DNA of 64,000 bases, from assembly GCA_900465665.1 (NCBI GenBank), contig UBJO01000021.1, positions 19,342 to 83,341 of the forward strand, given 5' to 3'. This document shows, one piece after another, positions 33,349 through 41,793 of the stretch. Position numbers and translations under genes: made by a program. Below the pieces are notes generated by a model. The model was not told the DNA's origin, did not search any database, and was given only the letters and a program-made list of their open reading frames with translations. This stretch comes from Hyphomicrobiales bacterium (lineage in GTDB: Bacteria > Pseudomonadota > Alphaproteobacteria > Rhizobiales > Rhizobiaceae). Position 1 is the first letter of the stretch, and each line of letters begins with the position of its first letter.

Positions 33349-34443
33349 ATGCCCTGGAGCAATCAGAATGGCGGCGGCGGCCCTTGGGGCGGCGGCGGCG
33401 GTGGAGGAAATAATCAGGGACCATGGGGGCAGGGGCCGAACCGTCCACGCGGCGGTGGCGGCGGCGGAAAGGGCGGACCGCCCGATCTGGAAGACATGAT
33501 CCGTCGTGGTCAGGACCGGCTGCGCGGCGTCGTGCCCGGCGGGTTCAACACCGGCGTTCTCTTGATCGTCGCGGCTGTCATTGTGGCTTTCTGGCTTTTC
33601 CAGTGCATTTACATCGTCCAGCCGGACGAGCGTGGCGTGGAACTGCGTTTCGGTAATCCGAAGCAGGAAGTGGCCGCACCGGGCCTACATTTCCACCTGT
33701 GGCCGATGGAAACGGTCGAAATCGTCAAGGTCACGGTTCAGCAGCAGAATATCGGCGCGACGTCGTCTTCTTCGTCGAACGGCCTGATGCTGTCGGGTGA
33801 CCAGAACATCCTCAACGTCCAGTTCTCGGTGTTCTTCACCGTGACGGATCCGAAGGCCTATCTCTTCAACGTCGAGAACCCAGCCGAAACGCTGCAGCAG
33901 GTCGCCGAAAGCGCCATGCGCGAAGTCGTCGGCCGTCGTCCTGCACAGGACGCGTTCCGCGACAATCGTCAGCCGATCGAAACCGAAGTGGCCGCCATCG
34001 TGCAGGGCACCATGGATCGCTACAAGAGCGGTATCTCGATCAATGCGATCACCATCCAGGACGTCGCGCCGCCGCGTGAAGTCGCCGATGCCTTCGAAGA
34101 AGTGCAGCGTGCCGACCAGGACAAGCAGCGTCTCGTCGAGGAAGCGAACCAGTATGCCAACCAGAAGCTCGGTCAGGCTCGCGGTGACGCGGCGCAGATC
34201 CGCGAAGCGGCTGCCGCATACAAGGATCGCGTCGTGAAGGAAGCGGAAGGTGAGGCGCAGCGCTTCAGTTCCGTCAACGACGAATACACGAAGGCTCCCG
34301 AAGTGACCCGCAAGCGTTTGTTCCTGGAAACCATGGAACAGGTGCTGAAGAACTCCAAGAAGGTCATCATCGACGAGAAGCAGGGGGTTGTGCCCTATCT
34401 GCCGCTCAACGAAATTGGCAAACCGGCGCAGCAGGGAGGTTGA
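33349..34443 (+). CDS. hflK: FtsH protease activity modulator HflK
   Basis: 364 residues. A Gly-rich cytoplasmic N-terminus (residues 4-60, long GGGG runs), one membrane helix (about 68-86, VLLIVAAVIVAFWLFQCIYI), then the SPFH/band 7 domain (VQPDERGVELRFGNPKQEVAAPGLHFHLWP) and a long charged helical region. HflK and HflC form a large ring complex in the inner membrane that encloses and regulates FtsH. The ATG at 33349 gives the family N-terminus MPWSNQNGGG. hflC begins 4 bp later. Confidence 0.93.
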   Translation: MPWSNQNGGGGPWGGGGGGGNNQGPWGQGPNRPRGGGGGGKGGPPDLEDMIRRGQDRLRGVVPGGFNTGVLLIVAAVIVAFWLFQCIYIVQPDERGVELRFGNPKQEVAAPGLHFHLWPMETVEIVKVTVQQQNIGATSSSSSNGLMLSGDQNILNVQFSVFFTVTDPKAYLFNVENPAETLQQVAESAMREVVGRRPAQDAFRDNRQPIETEVAAIVQGTMDRYKSGISINAITIQDVAPPREVADAFEEVQRADQDKQRLVEEANQYANQKLGQARGDAAQIREAAAAYKDRVVKEAEGEAQRFSSVNDEYTKAPEVTRKRLFLETMEQVLKNSKKVIIDEKQGVVPYLPLNEIGKPAQQGG

Positions 34444-34446
34444 TCC

Positions 34447-35391
34447 ATGACGTCGAATAAACTTCCCATCTTTCTCGTCGTCTTCGCCGTGGTGCTCATG
34501 GCGCTCTATTCGTCGATCTTCGTGGTCAACGCGCGCGAGCAGGCGATCGTCGTCCGCTTCGGTCAGATCCAGTCGGTGAAGACCGAGCCCGGCATCTACT
34601 TCAAGCTGCCGTTCACCTTCATGGATGCCGATCGCGTCCAGATCGTCGAGAAGCAGGCGCTTCGCTTCGACCTCGACAACATCCGCGTGCAGGTTCGCGG
34701 CGGTGCGACATTCGATGTCGATGCCTTCGTGATCTACGACATCCGCGACGTTCGCCGTTTCCGCGAAACGGTATCGGGCGATCGCGAATCCGCCGAAGCA
34801 CGTCTTCGCACGCAGCTCGATTCGTCGCTGCGCCGCGTCTACGGTCTGCGTGATTTCGATGCCGCTCTTTCCGAAGAGCGCGTGGCGATGATGCTCGAAG
34901 TGCGCGACGACCTGCACAAGGATGCCGAGGCACTTGGCCTCAACATCCAGGACGTGCGCATTCGCCGTACGGACCTGACGCGCGAAGTCGCGCCGAAGAC
35001 CTATGACCGCATGCGCGCCGAGCGTCTTGCCGAAGCCGAACTCCTGCGCGCGCAGGGTGGCGAAGAAGGCCAGCGCCGTCGCGCCATCGCCGATAGACAG
35101 GTTGTCGAAATCACCGCCGAAGCGCAGCGTGATTCCGAAATCCTGCGCGGTGAAGGCGAAGCGGAACGCAGCAGGCTCTTCGCCGATGCGTTCAACAAGA
35201 ACCCCGCGTTCTTCGAGTTCTACCGCTCGATGGCGGCCTACACCACGGCCATGTCCTCGCAGGACACGACGCTGGTGCTTTCGCCGGACACGGATTTCTT
35301 CCGCTACTTCAACAGCGCGACCGGCCAGCCCGGCCAGGTTCCGTCGGCGGCACCAAGCCTGCCTGCGGTTCCGGCCGCACCGGCGAACTGA
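34447..35391 (+). CDS. hflC: Protease modulator HflC
   Basis: 314 residues: an N-terminal membrane anchor (about 6-26, PIFLVVFAVVLMALYSSIFVV), the SPFH domain beginning AREQAIVVRFGQIQSVKTEPGIYFKLPF, and a C-terminal helical segment RAERLAEAELLRAQGGEEGQRRRAIADRQ. The tail is Ala/Pro-rich. It is the partner of HflK, cotranscribed with a 3-bp gap. A strong terminator follows. Confidence 0.93.
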   Translation: MTSNKLPIFLVVFAVVLMALYSSIFVVNAREQAIVVRFGQIQSVKTEPGIYFKLPFTFMDADRVQIVEKQALRFDLDNIRVQVRGGATFDVDAFVIYDIRDVRRFRETVSGDRESAEARLRTQLDSSLRRVYGLRDFDAALSEERVAMMLEVRDDLHKDAEALGLNIQDVRIRRTDLTREVAPKTYDRMRAERLAEAELLRAQGGEEGQRRRAIADRQVVEITAEAQRDSEILRGEGEAERSRLFADAFNKNPAFFEFYRSMAAYTTAMSSQDTTLVLSPDTDFFRYFNSATGQPGQVPSAAPSLPAVPAAPAN

Positions 35392-35414
35392 TCGCGATCA
35401 TCTGAAGTCCTATC

Positions 35415-35440
35415 GGGGCCGGCATCTTGCCGGCCCCTTT
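35415..35440 (+). terminator. Terminator after hflC
   Basis: GGGGCCGGCA pairs perfectly with TGCCGGCCCC around a TCT loop, followed by TTTATTTTAT. It is a classic intrinsic terminator 23 bp after the hflC stop codon. Confidence 0.92.
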
Positions 35441-35588
35441 ATTTTATGGGGATTTCACCGCGGTTCCCTGATGTCACGGACACCCCACGCAGATTGCACG
35501 GGATTTCGCGAAAAGGTGATTTCACCCTCCATCATTACGCCTTATGCTCATGATCAGAGTGCGTTTTTGACACACATGAGGATGCTTG

Positions 35589-37178
35589 ATGGCCCCCACG
35601 ATCCGCCCGACCTTCAGACGATCGCTCGCGCTTCTGGCCGGGGCAGCAATGCTGGCTAATGTCGGCTTTGCCGGGGTTGTTCATGCACAGACCACGCCGC
35701 CGACCAACGGCCCGGCGTCGGTTGCCGATCTCGCCGAAGGACTGCTCGACGCGGTCGTGAACATCTCGACATCGCAGAACGTCAAGGACGACGAGGGTGC
35801 CGGTCCGGCACCGCGCGCGCCTGATGGATCGCCGTTCCAGGAGTTCTTCAACGACTTCTTCAACAAGCAGAAGGGCAAGCCCGGCGGCAACCACAATGTG
35901 AGTTCGCTCGGCTCCGGCTTCGTCATCGATCCGCAGGGCTTCATCGTCACCAACAACCACGTGATCGAAGGCGCCGACGATATCGAGGTGAACTTCGCCG
36001 ACGGCAGCAAGCTCAAGGCCAAGCTGATCGGCACCGACACCAAGACCGACCTCTCGGTGCTGAAGGTCGAGCCGAAGGCGCCGCTCAAGTTCGTCAAGTT
36101 CGGCGATTCCAGCGGCATGCGCATCGGCGACTGGGTGATGGCGATCGGCAACCCGTTCGGCTTCGGCGGTTCGGTGACCGTCGGCATCATCTCGGGACGC
36201 GGACGCAATATCAATGCCGGCCCATACGACAACTTCATCCAGACGGACGCGGCGATCAACAAGGGCAACTCCGGCGGCCCGCTCTTCAACATGAAGGGTG
36301 AGGTTATCGGCATCAACACGGCGATCATTTCCCCGAGCGGCGGCTCGATCGGCATCGGCTTCTCGGTGCCGTCGGAACTGGCTGCCGGCGTCGTGCAGCA
36401 GCTGCGTGAATTCGGGGAGACGCGTCGCGGCTGGCTCGGCGTGCGCATCCAGCCCGTCACCGACGACGTGGCCGACAGCCTCGGCCTTTCAAGCGCCAGG
36501 GGCGCTCTGGTCGCTGGTGTCATCAAGGGCGGCCCTGTCGACGACGGTTCGATCAAGGCCGGCGACGTCATTCTGAAATTCGATGGCAAGGCCGTCAACG
36601 AAATGCGCGATCTGCCGCGCGTGGTGGCTGAAAGCCCCGTGGGCAAGGCGGTCGATGTCGTGGTGCTGCGCGATGGCAAGGAGCAGACCGTCAAGGTGAC
36701 GCTCGGCCGTCTCGAAGACAGCGACCAGGCGGCGGCGGATAGCTCTGACAGCAACGGCGGCGTGATCAACCCGGATCCGCAGGAAAACCAGGACATGGAC
36801 CAGCCTGACAGCGATCAGGCGCAGCCGATGCCTGACGGCAAGGGCAAGCCGGCCCAGCCGGCGCCTGAGGTCGGCGATGCGAAGGACGTGCTCGGCCTGT
36901 CGCTATCGGCGCTCAATGCGGATAATCGCAAGAGCTTCGGCATCGCCGAGAGCGTCGACGGCGTTCTCGTCTCCGAGGTCAAGCCGGGCTCGCTGGCGGC
37001 CGAAAAGGGCCTGAAGGCCGGCGACGTGATCGTCGAAGTGGCGCAGGAATTCATGCGCTCTCCGGAGACTGTTGTCGCCAAGGTGCAGTCGCTGAAGCAG
37101 GAAGGCAGACGCAACGCGCAGATGATGATCGCCTCGGCGAACGGCGACCTGCGGTTTGTCGCCGTGCCGATGGAGTAG
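35589..37178 (+). CDS. degP: Periplasmic serine protease Do (DegP/HtrA)
   Basis: 529 residues. Signal peptide about 1-33 (RRSLALLAGAAMLANVGFAGVVHA). The trypsin-like domain has the catalytic triad in VTNNHVIEG (His), KTDLSVLKVE (Asp) and GNSGGPLF (Ser). Two PDZ domains follow (about 280-375 and 430-525), joined by a low-complexity linker of Asp, Gln and Pro. It degrades or refolds damaged envelope proteins. ATG 35589 was chosen over the adjacent TTG. Its position after hflKC groups membrane and periplasmic quality control together. Confidence 0.93.
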   Translation: MAPTIRPTFRRSLALLAGAAMLANVGFAGVVHAQTTPPTNGPASVADLAEGLLDAVVNISTSQNVKDDEGAGPAPRAPDGSPFQEFFNDFFNKQKGKPGGNHNVSSLGSGFVIDPQGFIVTNNHVIEGADDIEVNFADGSKLKAKLIGTDTKTDLSVLKVEPKAPLKFVKFGDSSGMRIGDWVMAIGNPFGFGGSVTVGIISGRGRNINAGPYDNFIQTDAAINKGNSGGPLFNMKGEVIGINTAIISPSGGSIGIGFSVPSELAAGVVQQLREFGETRRGWLGVRIQPVTDDVADSLGLSSARGALVAGVIKGGPVDDGSIKAGDVILKFDGKAVNEMRDLPRVVAESPVGKAVDVVVLRDGKEQTVKVTLGRLEDSDQAAADSSDSNGGVINPDPQENQDMDQPDSDQAQPMPDGKGKPAQPAPEVGDAKDVLGLSLSALNADNRKSFGIAESVDGVLVSEVKPGSLAAEKGLKAGDVIVEVAQEFMRSPETVVAKVQSLKQEGRRNAQMMIASANGDLRFVAVPME

Positions 37179-37237
37179 GGTGGGGCGTCAGCCGCTGCGC
37201 TTGAGTTGCTCGGCGATATAGCGGCGCAAGGCGGTGC

Positions 37238-37432
37238 TTATTTCGGTTTGGTGGCTGCGGATCGCTGGGCAAAGCGATAATGCTTGGCTTTTCGGGCCAG
37301 CGCCCACCGCTCGTCGGAGATCTCAGGGATATCGCTTGTGTCGATTGCCGCGTCGGCAAGCGTGTCCAGAGCGTCGAGTTCCGCCTGCTGCAAATCAGTG
37401 AGCGATTGGTTTCTCGTGGTGTTTGACGTCAT
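37238..37432 (-). CDS. Small protein resembling BrnA-type antitoxins
   Basis: 64 residues: MTSNTTRNQSLTDLQQAELDAL then DTLADAAIDTSDIPEISDERWALARKAKHYRF. The acidic IDTSDIPEISDERW segment resembles antitoxins of the BrnA group, but no toxin gene is adjacent. In the next frame the sequence continues TEISTALRRYIAEQLKRSG to about 37190, which reads like the helical end of such proteins, so the annotated stop may follow a frameshift. The identification is tentative. Confidence 0.45.
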   Translation of the reverse strand: MTSNTTRNQSLTDLQQAELDALDTLADAAIDTSDIPEISDERWALARKAKHYRFAQRSAATKPK

Positions 37433-37563
37433 AAGGTTTCGCCTTCACGGCGCGAACAGTGCGGACATCTGTCCGCAGTAGAGCAGTTATCTTACAGCAA
37501 AGCACTTCGGCCCCACAACCCGCGACCGGCTGGTCGATAGGGCTGCGGGGCCTTGAATAATTG

Positions 37564-38454
37564 TCACACCGTCACGAAATCCGTCTTGCGGTAGCCCTGG
37601 ATGTAGAGAAGGGCACTGAGGTCGGCGTGGTTGATCTCGATTTTCGCTTCGGCGGCGACGGCGGGTTTGGCGTGTAGTGCGACGCCGGCGCCGGCGAGGT
37701 GCAGCATGCCGAGATCGTTGGCGCCGTCGCCGACTGCCATTGCCTCTTCAGGGGAGATGCCGATTTTCCTGGAGATATCCTCGAGCGCATCGACCTTCGC
37801 CTGCTTGCCGAGGATCGGCTCGGCGACGAAGCCGGTGAGGTGGCCGTTTTCCTCGAGCAGGATGTTGGCGCGGTTTTCGTCGAAGCCGAGCGTGGCTGCG
37901 ATGCGGCTGGTGAAGACGGTGAAGCCGCCGGAGACCAGCGCCGTGTAATAGCCCTTCGCCTTCATCGTCGCGATCAGTTCCATGCCACCAGGCGTCAGCG
38001 TGATGCGCTTGGCGATCACTTCGTCGATCACCGAGATCGGCAAGCCCTTCAGGAGCGCTACGCGTTCGCGCAAAGCGGGCTCGAAGGCGATCTCGCCGTT
38101 CATGGCGCGGGCGGTGATCGCGGCCACCTTGTCCTTGAGGCCGACTTCGGCCGCCAGTTCGTCGATGCATTCCTGGCCGATCATGGTGGAATCCATGTCG
38201 GCGATCAAAAGCTTCTTGCGGCGCGTGTCCTGATCCTGGATGACGAGATCGATCGGGGTGCTGCCGATGACTGCCGTTATCGCGGCGTGGGCAGCCGTCG
38301 CGTCGGTGCCGTCGCGCAGCGCGATATCGCAGGCTACTCCGTCGGCCAACCAGTAGAGACCGGATGCCTTGGCGGCGTCCGCGGCCTTCTCGGCGATGGC
38401 GGCTGTCAGAACAGGATTTGACGGATTGGCAACAAGCGTGGCAACGAGAGCCAT
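37564..38454 (-). CDS. serB: Phosphoserine phosphatase
   Basis: 296 residues. The N-terminal 85 residues are an ACT-like regulatory part. The HAD domain begins LIADMDSTMIGQECIDELA (about 87-105), with the nucleophile in DMDST, SGGFTVFTSRIA (about 187) and GDGANDLGML (about 252). It makes serine from phosphoserine, the last step of the phosphorylated pathway. Its ATG at 38454 overlaps on the opposite strand with the miaA ATG, so the two promoters must lie inside each other's coding sequence. Confidence 0.92.
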   Translation of the reverse strand: MALVATLVANPSNPVLTAAIAEKAADAAKASGLYWLADGVACDIALRDGTDATAAHAAITAVIGSTPIDLVIQDQDTRRKKLLIADMDSTMIGQECIDELAAEVGLKDKVAAITARAMNGEIAFEPALRERVALLKGLPISVIDEVIAKRITLTPGGMELIATMKAKGYYTALVSGGFTVFTSRIAATLGFDENRANILLEENGHLTGFVAEPILGKQAKVDALEDISRKIGISPEEAMAVGDGANDLGMLHLAGAGVALHAKPAVAAEAKIEINHADLSALLYIQGYRKTDFVTV

Positions 38455-39346
38455 GATGGAAAACCTTCTGAACGCAATGGACGCGATCCTGATAACCGGG
38501 CCGACGGCCAGCGGCAAGTCCGCGCTGGCCGTCGAACTTGCGAAACGTCACGATGGCGTCGTCATCAATGCCGACAGCATGCAGGTCTACGACACGCTGC
38601 GGGTGCTGACGGCGCGGCCCTCGGACGAGGATATGCAGGGCGTACCGCACTATCTCTACGGCCACGTGCCTGCCGCGACCGCCTATTCGACCGGCGCGTG
38701 GCTGCGCGACGTGACGGCGCTGTTGCCGCAACTGCGGGCGGATGGTCGTCTGCCTGTCTTCGTCGGCGGGACGGGGCTGTATTTCAAGGCGCTGACCGGT
38801 GGGCTCTCCGATATGCCCGCGATCCCCGAGGAGATCCGTACGCGGCTCAGGACGCGGCTGATCGAGGAAGGGGGCGCGGTGCTGCATGCGGAGCTTGCGG
38901 CGCGCGACGGCGACGTTGCGGCAGGGCTCAATCCGCAGGATGGTCAGCGGATTGTTCGGGCGCTCGAGGTGCTGGAGGCGACGGGGCGGTCGATTGCCGA
39001 GCTGCAGGGGCAATCCGGTCCCATCGTGGTCGATCCGGACAGGGCGCGAAAGATCGTGGTGCTGCCGGAGCGGTCCGTACTACATGACCGTATCAACCGG
39101 CGTTTCGAGCTGATGCTCGCTGAGGGTGCTGCCGACGAGGTGAGGGCGCTCCTGGCGCTGTCGCCGGCGCCTGAGATGCCTGTGATGAAGGCGATCGGCG
39201 TGTCGCAGATCGCGGCCATGCTTGATGGCGCGATGTCGCGCGAGGATGTGCTGGATAAGGGAGCGGCTGCGACGCGGCAATATGCCAAGCGGCAGATGAC
39301 GTGGTTTCGCAACCAGATGGATGATAGCTGGGAGCGGCGGAGCTAA
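38453..39346 (+). CDS. miaA: tRNA dimethylallyltransferase
   Basis: 297 residues with ILITGPTASGKSALAVELAKR (P-loop, about 11-31), VINADSMQVYDTLRVLTARPS, FVGGTGLYFKALTGGLS and the C-terminal KGAAATRQYAKRQMTWFRNQ. It adds a dimethylallyl group to A37 of tRNAs reading UNN codons. ATG 38453 (or 38456) sits in the sequence CCATGATGG, where serB and miaA start codons overlap on opposite strands; an internal ATG at 38477 is possible. The end is 16 bp from the convergent HerA-like gene. Confidence 0.93.
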   Translation: MMENLLNAMDAILITGPTASGKSALAVELAKRHDGVVINADSMQVYDTLRVLTARPSDEDMQGVPHYLYGHVPAATAYSTGAWLRDVTALLPQLRADGRLPVFVGGTGLYFKALTGGLSDMPAIPEEIRTRLRTRLIEEGGAVLHAELAARDGDVAAGLNPQDGQRIVRALEVLEATGRSIAELQGQSGPIVVDPDRARKIVVLPERSVLHDRINRRFELMLAEGAADEVRALLALSPAPEMPVMKAIGVSQIAAMLDGAMSREDVLDKGAAATRQYAKRQMTWFRNQMDDSWERRS

Positions 39347-39361
39347 CTCGGTCCCGCCTAC

Positions 39362-41452
39362 TCAATCCTTGTCGTAGAGGCTGCTCAGCGGCTTCTTCAG
39401 GATGCTTTCGCGCAAAGATACGCCGGGTTCGCGACGAATGCTTGTCGGCTGCGCTTGCGGGTCGGCGGGGCGTGGGGCCGGATTTTGTTCGCCGCGCATT
39501 TCGCGTCGAAGTGCCTCCAAGCGGCTGTCGATCGAGGTGTCGGCCGCGACGCCGAAGGATTCGCGCGATGATCTCGGCGGTGCTGGCGGTTCGCGCGATG
39601 CCGGGGCTGACGGCAGCATGTCGCGGCGGTAGGGCTCGATCGGGGCGAGCGGCGGGGTGATCGGGATCGGCGCCGGGATGATCGGCGGGTAGACGTCGGC
39701 CGCGAAGACCTGGTTGTAGTCCGCGTCTTCCTCTTCCCCGAGGTCGAGGCCGGCGTTCTTGACGCTTTGTTGGAAGGCCGAGATGTCGGGGCCGCTCACC
39801 GCGCGCATGCGGGTGACGATCTTGCGCAGATCGACGTTATCTGGATCTTCCTCGGTGAATTTCGGCGTCGCGCCATTGGCCTTCGGCAGCAGGTCTTCGC
39901 TGACGCGCGAGAAGCGCATGCGCATCGGCACGCTGATCGCCTCGCCGAAGGCGATGGCTTCGCCGTTACCGATCGAAGAGATAAAGCTTGTCGTCGAGAT
40001 CGAGGAATTCGGGATGGCGGAGCGAATGATTTCCTGGTCGCGGTCGTTGGCAAGGCGCATGGCAAACAGCGTCGAGCACTGCGACAGGATGGTCTGATCG
40101 AGTTCGCCCGGGCGCTGCGTGATGATGCCGAGCGAGACGCCGTATTTGCGGCCTTCCTTGGCGATGCGGGCGATCGCCTGACGCGTCGGGAAGAAGCCGA
40201 GCGTGGGGTCCGACGGAATGTAGCGGTGCGCTTCTTCGCAGACGACGAGCATGTGGATGGCGCCGTCGCTCCAAAGCGCGATTTCGAATGCCATACGGCA
40301 CAGCACCGACGCTACGGAATTCACGACCTCGGAGGGGATGCCGGAGAGCTGGAAGGTGCAGATCGGCTTGTTGTCGCCGGGCACACGGAATATCTCGGCC
40401 ACCGTCTCCATGATCGTATCGGAGATCGTGTTGTTGGAGAACATGAAGTGGTAGCGCGGATCGTTGATCGCGGCGATGATGCGCATCTTCAGCGACCGCA
40501 GGAACGGCTTTTCGCCGCGCCCTTCCAGGCGGCCGATGCGCTCGTCGATCAGCGCCAGGAGATCGGCCATGCGGTAGGGGACCGGGGTATCGGCGGTGAT
40601 CGAGCTTTTCTCGGTGGTGCGGCGAACCAGCGAATTGTCGCTGCCGCGGAAGGCGCGCTTGGCTTCCGGCAGGATGTCGCGCAGCATGTCGAGCTCTTCC
40701 GGCACCGGTGTGCGGCCGCGGAAGACCACTTCGGCGAATTCTTCCAGGCGCATCAGCCAGAAGGGCAGGTCGAGCGTGTCGGTATCGACGACGACGGAAT
40801 GCTTGGGGAAGGCGGCGGCGAATTCGTTGTGCGGATCGAGGATCAGGACGCGCAGCTTCGGGTCGGCCTCAATCGCCTTGTGAAGCAGCAGCGACACGGC
40901 GGTCGACTTGCCGACGCCGGTGGAGCCGACGATGGCGAAGTGCTTTGACAGCATGGAGGGGACGTGGATCGACGCATCGATGCTGTCGTCCTGCGTCAGC
41001 TTGCCGATGACGGCGGTGGTTCCCGTGCCGGCGTCATAAATGCGCATCAGGTCGGCGGAGCGGATGCGGTGGGCGACGGCGCCGAGATAGGGGTAGCGTG
41101 AGATGCCGGTCGAGAATTGCTCCGTGCCGTCCTCGTCGACGCGGACCTCGCCGAGCAGCTCGGTTTCGATCTTGAAATAGTTGTCCTCGCCTTCGCCCCA
41201 GGCATGCGTACCCGTGTTCATGGAATAGACGAGCGCCACGACGCGATTGCGACCGACGGTGATCGAGATCAGGCGGCCGACGGACCAGAGTTCGGTAAGG
41301 TCTGTGCCGCCGGCTTCGGCGACAGCCGCGATGGTGGCGCGGGACCCGCTGCACGCGACAACGCGGCCGAGGAAACGGTTTCCCGGCGCTAGTACATCGC
41401 GGCGGTCATGCTCGCCCGCGCTGCCTGACGTCTGCAAGTCGTTGTTCTGCAA
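39362..41452 (-). CDS. HerA-like ATPase (DUF87 domain)
   Basis: 696 residues. An N-terminal HAS-barrel-like region (about 20-150, GNRFLGRVVACSGSRATI) precedes the ATPase core with Walker A VGSTGVGKST (about 173-182), LILDPHNEFAAAF and Walker B MLVVCEEAHRYIPSD, then IITQRPGELD and NDRDQEIIRSAIP. The C-terminal 150 residues are Pro- and Arg-rich and probably disordered. HerA-type ATPases are hexameric translocases acting on DNA ends with nucleases; no nuclease partner is adjacent. This gene is conserved in rhizobia between miaA and ilvI. Confidence 0.85.
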   Translation of the reverse strand: MQNNDLQTSGSAGEHDRRDVLAPGNRFLGRVVACSGSRATIAAVAEAGGTDLTELWSVGRLISITVGRNRVVALVYSMNTGTHAWGEGEDNYFKIETELLGEVRVDEDGTEQFSTGISRYPYLGAVAHRIRSADLMRIYDAGTGTTAVIGKLTQDDSIDASIHVPSMLSKHFAIVGSTGVGKSTAVSLLLHKAIEADPKLRVLILDPHNEFAAAFPKHSVVVDTDTLDLPFWLMRLEEFAEVVFRGRTPVPEELDMLRDILPEAKRAFRGSDNSLVRRTTEKSSITADTPVPYRMADLLALIDERIGRLEGRGEKPFLRSLKMRIIAAINDPRYHFMFSNNTISDTIMETVAEIFRVPGDNKPICTFQLSGIPSEVVNSVASVLCRMAFEIALWSDGAIHMLVVCEEAHRYIPSDPTLGFFPTRQAIARIAKEGRKYGVSLGIITQRPGELDQTILSQCSTLFAMRLANDRDQEIIRSAIPNSSISTTSFISSIGNGEAIAFGEAISVPMRMRFSRVSEDLLPKANGATPKFTEEDPDNVDLRKIVTRMRAVSGPDISAFQQSVKNAGLDLGEEEDADYNQVFAADVYPPIIPAPIPITPPLAPIEPYRRDMLPSAPASREPPAPPRSSRESFGVAADTSIDSRLEALRREMRGEQNPAPRPADPQAQPTSIRREPGVSLRESILKKPLSSLYDKD

Positions 41453-41577
41453 AGGGCTACTCCCTGAGATTGCAGGGCAGGATAAAATGGAACGTTTAAT
41501 AAACCCTTTGCCGCAAGGGCTTCTGCGGCCATGTTTATTACCGACAACGCATGCTCGGCTTTTTATTGCTTTAAGCG

Positions 41578-41606
41578 TTGACGCTGCGAAATTTTCTGTC
41601 TATCAC
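41578..41606 (+). promoter_or_regulatory. Promoter of the ilv leader/ilvI transcript
   Basis: TTGACG (41578-41583), a 17-bp spacer and TATCAC (41601-41606) make a good housekeeping promoter. The expected start site, 6-8 bp downstream, falls at or just before the leader peptide ATG at 41615, so the leader mRNA may have almost no 5' untranslated sequence. Confidence 0.7.
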
Positions 41607-41614
41607 TTCCGGCC

Positions 41615-41671
41615 ATGAAGATAGCAGCAATTCTTATTGTGGTGGGACAGCGCATGGGCAGGATGGTGTAA
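41615..41671 (+). CDS. ilvL: ilv leader peptide (attenuator)
   Basis: An 18-residue open frame, MKIAAILIVVGQRMGRMV, with seven branched-chain residues (I, I, L, I, V, V and a final V) among 18 and two alanines. It ends at TAA 41669-41671 directly in a set of competing hairpins and 123 bp before ilvI. Such peptides sense charged Ile/Leu/Val tRNA by ribosome stalling. No ribosome site is visible upstream; with the promoter position this suggests leaderless translation, as known for trpL in Sinorhizobium. Confidence 0.85.
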   Translation: MKIAAILIVVGQRMGRMV

Positions 41672-41729
41672 CCATCCGGCGATAGCCACCCATGCGCTAG
41701 ACAACAGGCTCCCCAAGGGGCCTTTTTTT
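41649..41729 (+). promoter_or_regulatory. ilv transcription attenuator
   Basis: AGCGCATGGG (41649-41658) pairs perfectly with CCCATGCGCT (41689-41698); nested inside is GGATGGT-GTA-ACCATCC (41661-41677) over the leader stop codon. A terminator follows: AGGCTCCCC-AA-GGGGCCT with seven T residues (41706-41729). Ribosome stalling at the leader's Ile/Val codons would change which of these stems forms. The alternative antiterminator pairing was not worked out in full. Confidence 0.8.
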
Positions 41730-41793
41730 ATGCCTGAAATTCAGGCTCGCCGCCAAGACCTTCAAATCCCAGCAGTCAAAATGGAACAAAAAC

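Noticed and set aside
33685..34917. 410-codon minus-strand open frame spanning hflK and hflC
   Set aside because: Antisense shadow across two well-identified genes, His/Asp/Arg-rich composition.
39767..40948. 393-codon plus-strand open frame
   Set aside because: It is a shadow of the HerA-like ATPase gene in a high-GC region, with Arg/Asp-rich composition and no motif.
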